Below are positions 12,550 through 23,893 of a stretch of 50,538 nucleotides of DNA, one piece after another. Source of the stretch: Bimuria novae-zelandiae CBS 107.79 (taxonomy: Eukaryota; Ascomycota; Dothideomycetes; Pleosporales; Didymosphaeriaceae). How positions within the stretch are numbered: the stretch's first letter is position 1; each line of letters starts with the position of its first letter. A program made the position numbers and the translations under genes. The notes beneath the pieces are model-generated. The model had not been told where the DNA came from. It worked only from the letters and a program-made list of their open reading frames with translations, and did not search any database. The stretch is from contig ML976772.1 of assembly GCA_010015655.1 (NCBI GenBank), forward strand, positions 1-50,538. The letters are read 5' to 3'.

Positions 12550-15500
12550 ATGACTACGCTGGCCGTCGACAAGAACGCGGCGGCGTCGGCCATTGACGAG
12601 AGCGAGTTCGACGACGGCGAGCATGGCGAGCACCATCCCCACCGCAACTCGGTGCACCACCGGCTGCGGGCAAACAGCTCCATCATGCAGCTCAAGAAGC
12701 TCATGGGTAAGCCCAACACGCGCAATTGCGTGTAAGACGCCTCTCTGACGGGTCTCCAGTCGCGAACCGAGGAGAGATCCCCATCCGCATCTTCCGGACA
12801 GCCCACGAGCTGTCCCTGCACACCGTGGCCATCTACAGCCATGAGGACCGCCTAAGCATGCACCGCCAAAAGGCCGACGAGGCCTACGAGATCGGCCAAC
12901 GCGGCCAGTTCACGCCCGTGGGCGCCTATCTCGCCAGTGACGAGATTGTCAGGATTGCCGTCGAGCACCAGGTCAACATGATCCACCCGGGCTACGGCTT
13001 CTTGTCCGAGAACGCAGAGTTTGCTCGCAAAGTCGAGAAGGCTGGTCTTATCGTGAGTGCTACCGTTTGTTTATACTATGACGCTGGTCGGCCGGGGTGG
13101 GCTGCATCTGCATGCTCATTTGTTGGGCGCCTACCCCTCCGCGAGCTTTGGCGGGGCAGCCGCGACCGTGCTTCCTGCCGCCGCCCGCGGCGATCACGGG
13201 CGCCCCCAACAGTTGCTCTTGGCTGCCAGCAACACCAATTGAACCGGAATCGGAGGCTTACGTGTGTTGGCAGTTCGTTGGTCCGTCGCCAGACACTATT
13301 GATGCGCTCGGCGACAAGGTCTCTGCCCGACGGCTCGCCATCAAATGCAACGTGCCCGTAGTGCCCGGCACGCCCGACCCTGTCCAAAAGTACGAGGACG
13401 TCAAGTCCTTCACCGACGAGCATGGCTTCCCCATCATCATCAAGGCCGCATATGGTGGTGGTGGTCGAGGTATGCGTGTTGTCCGCGAGCAGGCCTCGCT
13501 GAAGGATGCCTTTGAGCGAGCAACCTCGGAGGCCAAGTCTGCTTTTGGCAACGGCACCGTCTTCGTTGAGCGTTTCCTCGACAAGCCCAAGCACATTGAA
13601 GTACAATTGCTCGGTGACAACTACGGCAACGTTGTGCATCTCTACGAGCGTGACTGCAGTGTGCAGCGTCGCCACCAAAAGGTCGTCGAGATTGCGCCGG
13701 CCAAGGACCTCCCGGAGAAGACCCGTGACGCCATCCTGAACGATGCCGTCCGACTTGCCCAGTCGGTCAACTACCGCAATGCTGGTACCGCCGAGTTCTT
13801 GGTCGACCAGCAGAACCGCTACTACTTTATCGAGATTAACCCTCGAATGTAAGTCTCTTGGGCCAAGCCGGGCAATTACGCGTCTAACTCTTGCGTGTAG
13901 TCAAGTCGAGCACACCATCACCGAAGAAGTCACCGGCATCGATATCGTTGCCGCTCAGATCCAGATTGCTGCGGGAGCCTCGCTCGAGCAGCTTGGCTTG
14001 ACCCAGGACCACATCTCCACCCGTGGTTTTGCCTTCCAGTGCCGTATCACCACCGAAGACCCTGCCAATGGCTTCTCGCCCGATACTGGAAAGATTGAGG
14101 TGTACCGTTCTGCAGGTGGCAACGGTGTGCGCCTCGACGGTGGTAATGGATTCGCTGGAGCCATCATCACGCCCCACTACGACTCCATGTTGGTCAAGTG
14201 CTCGTGCCGTGGCTCCACATATGAGATCGTGCGTCGAAAGATGCTTCGTGCCCTCGTCGAGTTCCGTATCCGCGGTGTAAAGACCAACATTCCCTTCCTT
14301 CTCAAGCTCCTCACACACCCCACATTCATCGAGGGACAGTGCTGGACCACCTTCATCGACGACACTCCTGCTCTCTTCGACCTCATCGGCTCTCAGAACC
14401 GTGCTCAGAAGCTCCTGGCATACCTCGGTGAGCTCGCTGTCAATGGCAGCCAGGTCAAGGGTCAAATCGGAGAGCCCAAGTTCAAGGGCCAGATTAAGAT
14501 CCCTGACATCATCGACCGTGCTGGCAACAAGGTCGATACCTCCACACCTGCGACCAAGGGCTGGCGCAGCATTATTGTTAATGAGGGTCCCGAGGCCTTT
14601 GCCAAGGCCGTGCGCGCCAACAAAGTACGTCCTTCCTCCCTCCCTCCATCTTGAACGCGTACTGACGTGACCATAGGGCTGCTTGATCATGGATACCACA
14701 TGGCGTGATGCTCATCAGTCTCTCCTCGCAACCCGTGTGCGAACTGTAGACCTGCTCGGCATTGCCAGGGAAACCAGCCACGCCTACGCCAACGCCTGGG
14801 CTTTGGAGTGCTGGGGTGGAGCCACGTTCGACGTTGCGATGCGCTTCCTCTATGAGGATCCATGGGACAGGTTGAGGAAGATGAGGAAGCTGGTACCCAA
14901 CATTCCCTTCCAGATGCTTCTTCGTGGAGCCAACGGTGTTGCCTACTCTTCGCTTCCCGACAACGCCATCTTCCACTTCTGCGAGCAGGCAAAGAAGAAT
15001 GGTGTCGATATCTTCCGTGTCTTTGATGCTCTCAACGACGTTGAGCAGCTGGAGGTCGGCATCAAGGCCGTGCTCAAGGCTGGTGGTGTTGCCGAGGGTA
15101 CCGTGTGCTACAGGTGGGTTCAACGAACACCTCGCGTAAAGCTGAAAGTCGGCTATTGTACTACTTATCCTGGGGTAACTCACCCAGCGGTTAAGTTTGC
15201 TTTTTATAGCCGACCTTCAGCTTTACACGAGGTAGTATCCATTCTAACAAGACTTTATGCTAACAAATCTACAGCGGTGACATGTTGAACCCCAAGAAGA
15301 AATACAACCTTGAGTACTACCTGGATGTTGTCGACAAGATCGTCAAGATGGGGGCGCACGTGCTCGGGATAAAAGACAGTCAGTTGATCCCCCCTCTCTA
15401 CAAAATTCTTTGTGTACAGCTGAAAGTCGGCCATTGTATACCTCTTCCTGAGGTAACACAATGGCTATTGACTTCTGGTCCTCACTGCCCACCTTCAGTT

Positions 15501-16903
15501 ATATGCAAAGGAACGTCCATTCATTTGCTAACACATCATAGTGGCTGGTGTGCTCAAGCCTCGCGCTGCCACCTTGCTCGTGGGTGCCATCCGCAAGAAG
15601 TACCCCGATCTTCCCATCCATGTCCACACCCACGACTCTGCCGGTACTGGTGTAGCCTCCATGGTTGCGTGTGCCCAGGCTGGCGCCGATGCCGTTGATG
15701 CCGCTATCGACAGCATGTCTGGCATGACCTCCCAGCCCAGCATTGGCGCCATTCTTGCGTCGTTGGAGGGCACTGACCAAGACACTGGTCTCGATGCTCA
15801 TCAGATCCGCAGCCTCGATGCCTACTGGGCTCAGCTCCGGCTTCTCTACTCTCCCTTCGAGGCCGGTCTCACCGGTCCCGACCCCGAGGTGTACGAGCAC
15901 GAGATTCCTGGTGGTCAGCTCACCAACCTCATCTTCCAGGCCTCGCAGCAGGGTCTCGGCGAGCAGTGGGCACAGACAAAGAAGGCTTACGAGCATGCCA
16001 ACGATTTGCTCGGCGATATCGTCAAGGTCACTCCTACATCCAAGGTTGTTGGTGACTTGGCACAGTTCATGGTGTCCAACAACTTGTCATACGACGATGT
16101 CCTTGCCAAGGCCGACCAGCTTGACTTCCCGTCCTCAGTCTTGGAGTTCTTCGAGGGTCTCATGGGCCAGCCCTACGGAGGCTTCCCTGAGCCTCTCCGG
16201 TCCAAGGCACTCCGTGATCGCAGGAAGATGGACAAGCGTCCCGGTCTCTACCTCGAACCCATGGACCTAGCCAAGATTAAGTCCGACCTCAAGGCCAAGT
16301 GGGGAGATGCGACCGAATGCGATGTCGCTTCTTACGCCATGTACCCCAAGGTCTTCGAAGACTACAAGAAATGGACGTCCAAGTACGGTGATCTTTCCGT
16401 CCTGCCAACTCGCTACTTCCTCGCTCGTCCCGAGGTCGGTGAGGAATTCCACGTCGAACTTGAGAAGGGTAAGGTGCTCATCCTGAAGCTCCTTGCCATT
16501 GGTCCCCTCTCCGAGCAGACTGGTCTTCGTGAAGTCTTTTACGAGATGAATGGTGAGACCCGTGTCGTCTCCGTCGAAGACAAGCACGCGGCCATTGAGA
16601 ACGTGCGGAGACCCAAGGCCGACCCCACCGATACCAGCCAGGTCGGCTCGCCCATGTCTGGTGTGCTTGTTGAGGTCCGTGTCAAGGATGGCAGCGACGT
16701 CATGAAGGGTGACCCTATTGCTGTCCTCAGCGCCATGAAGATGGTGAGTTCTCTGAATGCTACTATTAAGTTCGAAACACGAACTAACAAATGTGTAGGA
16801 AATGGTTATCTCCGCACCGCACTCTGGCAAGATCGACGGTCTCTCAGTCCGCGAAGGAGACTCTGTCGACTCCGGCGATCTTGTCTGCAAGCTTGTCAAG
16901 TGA
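12550..16903 (+). CDS. PYC: pyruvate carboxylase (cytosolic, biotin-dependent)
   Basis: The enzyme carboxylates pyruvate to oxaloacetate using ATP, bicarbonate and biotin, feeding gluconeogenesis and the TCA cycle. Eight exons are read: 12550-12706, 12760-13052, 13274-13848, 13901-14624, 14677-15113, 15275-15378, 15542-16743 and 16799-16903, giving 1198 aa, the usual fungal size. The order is biotin carboxylase ([13 protein letters not shown] at about residue 53; ATP-grasp GGGGRGM at 211-217; EINPRIQVEHT), carboxyltransferase ([10 protein letters not shown] at 588-597; DALNDVEQL; metal-site HVHTHD) and biotin carrier with AMKM at 1161-1164, Lys1163 being the biotinylated residue. No mitochondrial presequence is evident, which fits the cytosolic fungal form. 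Introns 5 and 6 (161 and 163 nt) are related to each other, whereas most others are 52-55 nt; intron 2 is 221 nt. No lesion is seen. Confidence 0.97.
15114..15274 (+). repeat. introner-like intron, copy 1 (pyruvate carboxylase intron 5)
   Basis: This is a 161-nt intron with GTGGGT donor, GCTAAC branch and CTACAG acceptor. It contains a near-perfect inverted repeat: left arm 15130-15156 and right arm 15206-15232 pair at 25 of 27 positions, so the transcript would fold into a long hairpin. Bases 15136-15179 match the next intron at about 36 of 44 positions. Confidence 0.8.
15379..15541 (+). repeat. introner-like intron, copy 2 (pyruvate carboxylase intron 6)
   Basis: This 163-nt intron has GTCAGT donor, GCTAAC branch and ATAG acceptor. 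Bases 15414-15457 align with 15136-15179 of copy 1, and the 3' parts also share ACCTTCAG and TCCATTC in order. Inner arms around GGCCATTGT/ACAATGGCT and outer arms around GCTGAAAGT/ACCTTCAG would make a branched hairpin. It is separated from copy 1 by only a 104-nt exon. Confidence 0.8.
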
Positions 16904-17671
16904 GCCACTGCATTGCAAACTTGAAATCTCATGTTTCTTGCTTTGGTGTTCTCGGCTAGATCGGTCACTAACACGGCTTGCGTGGGCAAAAGCGACTCAG
17001 CTCGCGGCAACGACTCGCTATGAAAACTGGTGTGCGGATATATGTGTACATTTTCTCCTCTTGGAATTCCCTAATGACCTACGACATATCTGGTGACTGG
17101 TGGGAGGGATTTGACGATTATGATCAAAAGGAATAAAAGGAATATAGCTTTGAATTGAACGGCTGGTTGGTCGGTATTCTTGTCAAATTTGTGAAAGTTC
17201 GAAGTATGTGCGGGGTTATGTGAGTATCGTACGATGGTTGCGCCGGGTACCTGCAGTGAACGAGCCTTCACTGGCGCTAAGCGTTGCAGTGTCGCTAGCG
17301 AAAAGAAGGGGAAACGTGAGCCGCTTAAGCCTTAGCCTGCTCCCATGGACCGCATGACATGTCACGTGTTGTTCGGCAGCGGGAGAAGTCCGATATCGGT
17401 GGTTGGTGAGCAATAAGCCGGGTTGGTGTTCCAACAGCGTGTGTACGCGTACAAGAGTTGGTGTGTTGCGCGCTGACCATCATTAGTCCGTAGATGAGGA
17501 CTGATCTACGAAAGCTTATTCATGAGAAGGAGTCTGGTAGCTCTATCACGTCGCGCGAAGAGTGTCGTCGTAAACCATGAAATATGTCTGTTTCTATTGC
17601 TAACAAAATGAAATGGAGGAACTACACTAAGACATGTGAACAGACTAGACGACGAAATCTAACTAGACTCG
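16904..17671. other. convergent 3' region between PYC and the MFS pseudogene
   Basis: The two genes point toward each other, so this should hold both 3' UTRs. No gene, RNA or repeat is recognised. The short frames at 17071-17271 and 17216-17434 (minus) look random. Confidence 0.4.
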
Positions 17672-19498
17672 TTACACCTTCATATGTTCTTCATACGATT
17701 CACTGTCGTCTGTGGGCTTACTGACAGAAGTCCACTTACACAATGCCACCAGTGCAAAAGAGAGTACCGGTGCGAACGCGGCAACGTACTGATGACTGGT
17801 CAGCTAACGATCGAATATCGAGGAAGGGGAATGACTGACGAAGACTTGCGTGACAGCAGTATTGTAGGCGTCCAGTACAGCGGGGAGGTCAGAATCACCA
17901 ACAGCCTCCCGCACATTTGAAGCGCCTGCTTCTATAACTCGACTAATCACGTCTGGATCGACGACTTTTGAAAGATTGACGGAAAGTCTGTCTTCAAACA
18001 CAGCTTGACCGACTGCGAGAAAGATCGCACAACTAGTTGAGATGATCATCAGAAGCGTGGTTGCACCAATTGGCACAAGGTCTTGGGGCAAGGACGCCTG
18101 CAGCCCAAGATGAGCCTATGAACCGTATTAGCGAAGATTATCGAGGATGTTAGAAAGCGGTACTTGCCAGATTAGTCCCAAGAGATTACCCAATGCCACC
18201 GAATATCTGATAGCCGATCCATTTCGCGTCGGTGACGCCCGGGGCCAATGTGCTCAAGAGGCCTGCTCCAATGCACACCAGTGCGTGCGCGAACAGCAGG
18301 AGAGGATTCCACACTCCAAGTTTCATAACGATCCCAGCACCAATAAACGACGCAAGCACATCCGCGATGACAGTAGGAGAGTATCGGATTCCAGACTGCG
18401 TGGGCGAGACGCCGAGAACAGCCTGGAACCAGATGGGTAGCCAATACACAAGAGTCTGAAAAGGCCCGTTGACAAAAAAGCTACTGACGCAGATAAGCCA
18501 GACATTGCGGTTGTTGGAGATGAGTGCGGGCGGGATGAGAGCGTTGTCCTGCATACGAATTTGCCATCCGATGAATAAGACGAGTCCAACCCCGAAGCCA
18601 ACAAACAGACCGATAATAAGTGAGGAGCCCCAGCTATACACAACCCCTCCCCATTGCAAAGCGAGCAGCAACATAGTAACCGTCCCTGCAAAGAGCGTAA
18701 ACCCTAACGCATCGAGGCTGTAGATCTTCTCCGCCAGCGTAGTCTTCTCAGTCGCGGAAGCCTTGACGTGGAACAGGGGAAGGAAGACAGCAGCTGCTAC
18801 TCCTCCAATAGGCAGGTTAATGTAAAAACACCACGCCAGCTCACTTTCTCCGTTAGACTGCCTCCCAGCACCGGCCCCAGGATACTCGCAACCGCAAACG
18901 TTGAGCTCATGGTCCCCGTGTATATCGCGCGCTTGTGCAGCGGGACGATCGTCGTGAGGATCACCAGCCCGCCTGCGAACACGCCTAAGGCACCGAAGCC
19001 CGCGATTGCGCGTCCGGCTATCAACCCCCGTGAGGAGCCTGCAATGGCGCAGAGCAAGCTTCCAAGCTCAAACACGAACAAATAGAGAAGGTAGCACGTC
19101 TTTTTTGTGAATAAAGTAACTTTTAAAGGTTTTCCCAGCGAGGGGCTGGGAGGCGCACAGCGTGGTGAAGAAGGCAGCGCCGTACCACCCTACGTGGCCT
19201 AATGAATCGAACTTCGAAGTTATCACCGGGATGGCGGTTGCGATGATGTTGAAGTCCTGGATTTGGTTTGGTTTGTTATTCGAGCAAAACTATGGAAGGG
19301 GGCAACACGCACCAGGCCAATCAGGAAGGTGCAGATGCACATGCCTAGGTGTACGAGGAGGAGTTTGAGGCCGGTGACTTCGTTGGCGAGATCGATTGAG
19401 GTGGTGGTTGTGGGTTTGGCTGTCCGATCTTGGTGGTCGGGTGGAGTGCTGAATGGTGCTAGCGCGGGCATTTTAGTACCCTTCTCAATAGAGCCCAT
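17672..19498 (-). pseudogene. MFS multidrug efflux transporter (DHA14-like), broken
   Basis: The conceptual product is a 14-TM-type drug:H+ antiporter of the plasma membrane. Order: start MGSIEKG at 19498; intron 19257-19312; a segment with DFNIIATAIPVI; the antiporter motif C region ILGPVLGG; the family motif SWR-WCFYINLPIGG; further TM helices; a GC-AG intron at 18116-18167; the QAVFEDRL and AYNTAVTQVF region; intron 17789-17839; and a last exon ending TAA at 17672. Three lesions interrupt it. The frame shifts at about 19113-19122 after QPLAGKTFK. It shifts back at 18834-18835, where one base is missing inside SWR/WCFY. An in-frame TAA stands at 18186-18188, after YQIFGGIG. Homology continues across all three, so this reads as a decayed gene. 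Sequencing errors could explain one lesion, less easily three. Confidence 0.82.
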
Positions 19499-20115
19499 GT
19501 TGAAAAATTGGTCGAAGCAGTGGCTTGTAGAGTCAGACGTTGGGAAGGTATCGTGGTGAAAGCTTACATAGACAGGATATAATGAATGTGTTGGTATTGT
19601 GCCATACACAATAAACATGCGGCGCAGTTTTGGAATTAATGTTATAGCCGTGAACCGTCTAGCCGGATATGCTTGTCAGCACGAGGGGTATTTATATGTG
19701 GCGTAGCTCAAGTGTGAAGGTCTTTATGATCTAGTTCAGAAGGGTGTGAATTATTTTGGTGTTGTAATAATGTGTTTGAAGGCTCCCGTGTACATGATAT
19801 TTCGTCCCACTGGAGATTAAGTAGAGTAGACTAGGAAGCTAGAGCAATAGCTTTTCAATATGTAAATTTATTGCCTCCATCTTTCTGTATCGAAATAATC
19901 TGCACGGCACAGGTTTTGGCTCAGCCTTCTATGCAAAGATACCCTAGAAAATGCTTCTGATAAGCCAGCTTTACTCATAAAAATCGGTCTCACAAAAATA
20001 GAACAGAACCGAATAGCATCAAACCAGACGCTTCACAACCTAGTATAGACATTTTCTAGTGTTGTTCGCCTTCTTAATCTTCTGCATACTCCTGAACCAA
20101 CTGCACGCCCATCAG
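19499..20115. other. intergenic region between MFS and GST remnants
   Basis: Both flanking genes are on the minus strand, so this is the MFS promoter side and the GST 3' side. It is moderately AT-rich (about 19680-20060). No gene is recognised. Confidence 0.4.
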
Positions 20116-20883
20116 CTACTCGTTTGTCCCCAAATTTTGCGCGTCCATAATCTTCGCCCTTTCCGCCATCACGCTCTTCCACGCTACCCGCCCCGTCATC
20201 CGCTCATGCCACGCCTCCACATTCGGAAACCTGTCAAACTTCTCCTCCGGCTTGCACGAAATCAACGCGTCAATCCGCTCATTCCACACCGAGAATGCGA
20301 GGTCCGCAAACGTCATTTTATCCCCAACAAGCCACTGCTTGCCTTCCAGCACGCCCTCAAGCACACTTAAGATCCGATTTAACTTAGCACTGTACCATGC
20401 CATCGCGGATGGAATCTTTTCAGGGTGCAGGTGGTTAAACCACGCCGCTTGCACAAAGTACGGCCCCTGACCGCTGATCTGGAACGCGAGTCATTGGTTG
20501 CAGAGATGCCGCTCTTTGAGGGTGGGGAAGCTGAGTTGGTCGGAGGTGTCGTACTGCTCGATGATGTATTGGATGATTGCGCCGCTTTCCCAGAGTACGA
20601 GGTCTGTGTTTGGATCTTCGATGGCTGAATCCGTCGGGTTAGTGAGAGGGAGGAAGTAAAGCAAGGTGAAGTACCAGGGACCCGCCCATTGGGGTTGATG
20701 TCTGTGAAGGGCTTCTGCTTTACGTCGGAGACGACTTGGAGTTCATAGGGGAGGCCGAGCTCCGCGAGGACGAGGATGGGCTTCCATGAGTTGGGGCCGG
20801 CGGCTGGGTGGATTAATAGCTGAGCGGTGAGGTGGGGAAATTGAGGGGGACATACGGGTTATGTGCACTTTGATGGGTAACAT
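20116..20883 (-). pseudogene. glutathione S-transferase (Ure2/GTT-like) with a premature stop
   Basis: GSTs conjugate glutathione to electrophiles in the cytosol. Three exons are read: 20856-20883, 20675-20803 and 20116-20624, with clean GT-AG introns of 52 and 50 nt. The frame spans 221 codons, the normal GST length. The N-terminal thioredoxin fold is visible (PNSWKPILVLAELGLPYE, then INPNGRVPAIEDP and LWESGAIIQYI). The C-terminal helical domain has QGPYFVQAAWFNHLHPEKIPSA and WLVGDKMTFADLAFSVW. Codon 97 (20491-20493 on the plus strand) is TGA where homologues have the Trp of an (N/S)QWLxFQ motif. Everything else is intact, so the lesion is recent, an assembly error, or a rare read-through. 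It lies directly upstream of the broken MFS gene on the same strand; the two may once have formed a detoxification pair. Confidence 0.75.
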
Positions 20884-21394
20884 GGTAGAGCTGAATGCAT
20901 GTTAGACGTCCCGAGGGACGTTAAAGAAGAAAGTGGTCAGAGTGGTGGAGGGCACTTGGTCGTGATCGAGCAGCAGACATCCCGAGGCTACGCCGCATCT
21001 ATAACGACCCGTGCCGCAGTCCTGCTTATCCGCAAAATGATACTGAACAATCTTTGCGCATGTTTCCCGTTACGATAATGATTGATTTCCATTGATGTTA
21101 AGCTAATGAGTGTTGCCTTGTCCGCCGAGTTCTCTTAAAGACCATCTTTCTTGTCTGTCCAGCTCTTCTCCAAGTTCGTTGAGCGTTCAGGAGATGATAA
21201 AGTCGTAAAGTCCTTTGGAATGAGTTGCAGGAGCTGCAGCGAGAGTGACGTCAGCTGAGGGTAGTAATGTGTTGCTATTCGGCGATATGTGCAATTCATG
21301 GTGGGAACATAAAGTTGGTATATCCGATTTGCTCTGGCTCTTCATGAGACTTGGGTGGATTGAGTGCAGATTCAAGAGATGCCGGGCTTGGTGC
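20884..21394. other. upstream region of the GST remnant
   Basis: No gene is recognised. The region should contain the former GST promoter. The open frame at 21187-21555 (minus) overlaps the neighbouring degenerate locus in another frame and is treated as chance. Confidence 0.35.
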
Positions 21395-22281
21395 TCATGG
21401 CGGTGCTCGACGAGGTTGACGTGACTCCAGCATTGTCGATCGTAATGACGAGGAGCGGAGCCTCTGATCCACGTACTTAATATAAATCTCGGTTTGGCCA
21501 TCCGTCTGGAATGCCCAGAGGATGCGAGATTTGGCGTATGCCAGTTTATCTGCATAGATTTTTCCAGAAATAAGATACGAATTGGGGACCTCAGTGGCTA
21601 ACGACCGTTTTTGCAAGCCATAGATACTCGTCCTGGCGGCGTTGGGGCCCATTCTCATATATATAAATGCCCAGAAAGCCCCTCAATCTCTACCGCGCTC
21701 TCGCTCCAGCTTCTTACTAGAGGCACTAGAAGACGACAAATTCTGGCTGCTCGAGGAATTATTGCTGCTTTTACCTAACCACTTTTCCCTAGGGGAGGTA
21801 CCCTTCGGCTTAGGAAGCTTACTATCTTTAATAGAATTAAAGACCTCGAAGAGCTGTCTAGTCTTAACTGTGTATATCTCCTCAAGCCGTCCAGGCTTGA
21901 GCCAGCGAAATTGGACTTATCGGCGTGCTCTCGGATATGTTTAACAAGGTAGCAGAGTATCGTAGTTTACGAGGATACATAGGCTGGCCCTCGGAGTCGT
22001 ATAGCATTTTGGCCTGGGAATCTCCATTAAAGAGCTTGAATAGCAGGGGATTAGTCGCCTTTGCTCGGTGTGCGGTTCGTTGTCGGGCGATTTTTCGTCG
22101 ATTGTATCAGATAGCAAAGACACCTCTCTAGAGCTGCTGGGGCCAATGATCCAGATGATGGATGAGAATCCTTCCTGGAAGAAGTTGCAGGCGCATCCCG
22201 TCGAGCCAGAGTTGAGAACACAGACTCCGGACTATCCTGTCGAGCGGGAGTTACAGGCGCAGACTCTGGACTGCTCATCAA
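21395..22281 (-). pseudogene. degenerate unrecognised locus
   Basis: Protein-like stretches appear on the minus strand in shifting frames: a Ser/Pro/Thr-rich start at 22281 (MMSSPESAPVTPARQDSPES), then LLFKLFNGDSQAKMLYDSEG and PRKLRYSATLLN, then a different frame with RLEEIYTVKTRQLFEVFNSIKDSK and a Ser-rich, Lys-rich tail. A further frame follows (VPNSYLISGKIYADKLAY). Stops and frame changes separate them, and I found no set of introns that joins them cleanly. It could be a broken gene, a remnant of a dispersed repeat, or a gene with an intron pattern I failed to read. I do not recognise the family. The motif CTCATATATATAA occurs on the plus strand at both sides (about 21654 and 22395). Confidence 0.35.
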
Positions 22282-23893
22282 CTTGCTCCTAAAGATCGCT
22301 CGATTGGTCGATATAGGTACTGGCGATTCCGTTTCGAGTCGGTTTCGGACCTCTATGCGTTCGGCGGTGTCACCAAAGTCGATCTGCTTGCGCTCTCATA
22401 TATATAACCGCTTCGCCAGTTCAAAGCTTCTCAGCCAGCAAGCATCTCCCAAGTCGCAGAGGCCGCACAACAAGACGCGGGACCAAAAACCTCTGGGGAA
22501 GCTTCCTGGAATGCGCTCGCATATAAAGTTGTTCCTCAGCTGAAGTAACTCGTCTTGACCATTATGTTGGTTTGGTATTGGCTAGGCAGTTTAGTTAGAA
22601 GAGGTATTAATTCCCGTGTACAGTGTGGCAAGTCTTACTCGCATCGTCCCCCTTGACATCCAGCCAACAGCAGTGCTCCCAAGCCCTTGCACGCTCTTTC
22701 GCCGCCGGTGCAACCGCTAGTCAGCTCGTCCAAGGCGTCTCCATCTCAGCGCCTCTGACCTAGGGTTCTGGGGTTTGCCCTCTTCAGGCGATGCGCTCCG
22801 GCTCCTTGGCTCATGTCTTTACGAGACACCCTAGAGACGTGAACCCCAGACGAGTAGATTTGCTTACATCTCTCCACCACGCTATGGGATCGTAGTTGCC
22901 TTCATGCTGTAAGAACTGCTCGTCAAGGTCACGCGTGCAATGGCGAGATGAGGGATTGACGCTTTCCTCTGATGCTCGGAATTGATGTGCTCGGGATGTA
23001 TAGATGTGTATATTGATAAGGTATATATAACAGCCGTATCGCCACCACACGAGAACATCTGATTGAATGGGACAGTTCTAGTCCTTATCGGTGGCTGTGT
23101 GGTGAGGATGCGAATGACCTTCTAAACGCCCTCTCCGCCTTGTCTTTATACATACCTTCCTTCCCAGCAAAACGGGACTGGTTTGCTATTGTGGGTTTAT
23201 TCGAGTTCGAGGTGCGGAGGAAAACGATGGGAGCGGGTGCCACCGGGTTTGCTGATTGTTGTGAATCGCGTGCAGGGTGGAAGATCGGTAAGTGCATAAT
23301 GATATGTTAGCAGGAGGAGATGTGACGGTAACATATGATCCGGTGCAGGACTGTGTTTGTAAAGGGTTTACAAAGGCACGTGGATTCTATTGATTGCATT
23401 GTGCTGGAAGGAGTTTGTTGTTTTGGCTGTTGTTTGATGTGTGCATCGAGTTGACGTAGGAATGTTTGCGGAGGAATCCACCTGAGCTTCGCATCGCGCG
23501 CGAGTGTGGGGCCCCCAGAACAAGTGATCGTGAAAGGATGTGCGTTTCGACGGACTGCAATCAGCGGGTGGGAAGTGGTTTGAATGCAAACCGGCACATA
23601 GTGGGAGAATGTGCTCCATCGCGGAAGCGGAATGCTGAAGAAGCAAATGCGATGTGAGGAACAGTGATCGGATGTTGAGGCAGAAATATAGGGAACACAG
23701 AACCGTCTTGGAGTAACGAAATCGTATTGCAATATCTGCGATGATGCTATAGCGGAGTATCTTCCGCAGCGCGACTCATCTACCCCAAACCGTATCAATG
23801 CGAGTATTCTGAAAACACCATAGCGTAAGAGCAATGACGACAATAGACCCTTTTCTCGTAATTCATACCAAGCTTGTATCATACAAACGCCTT
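22282..23893. other. intergenic stretch, no gene recognised
   Basis: Several open frames exist (for example 23085-23297 and 23307-23882 on the minus strand), but none shows a domain, signal peptide or convincing splice pattern. The right end should be the LSM6 3' UTR. Confidence 0.35.

Noticed and set aside
23307..23882. 191-codon minus-strand frame
   Set aside because: No domain, mixed composition and no conserved motif; likely chance.
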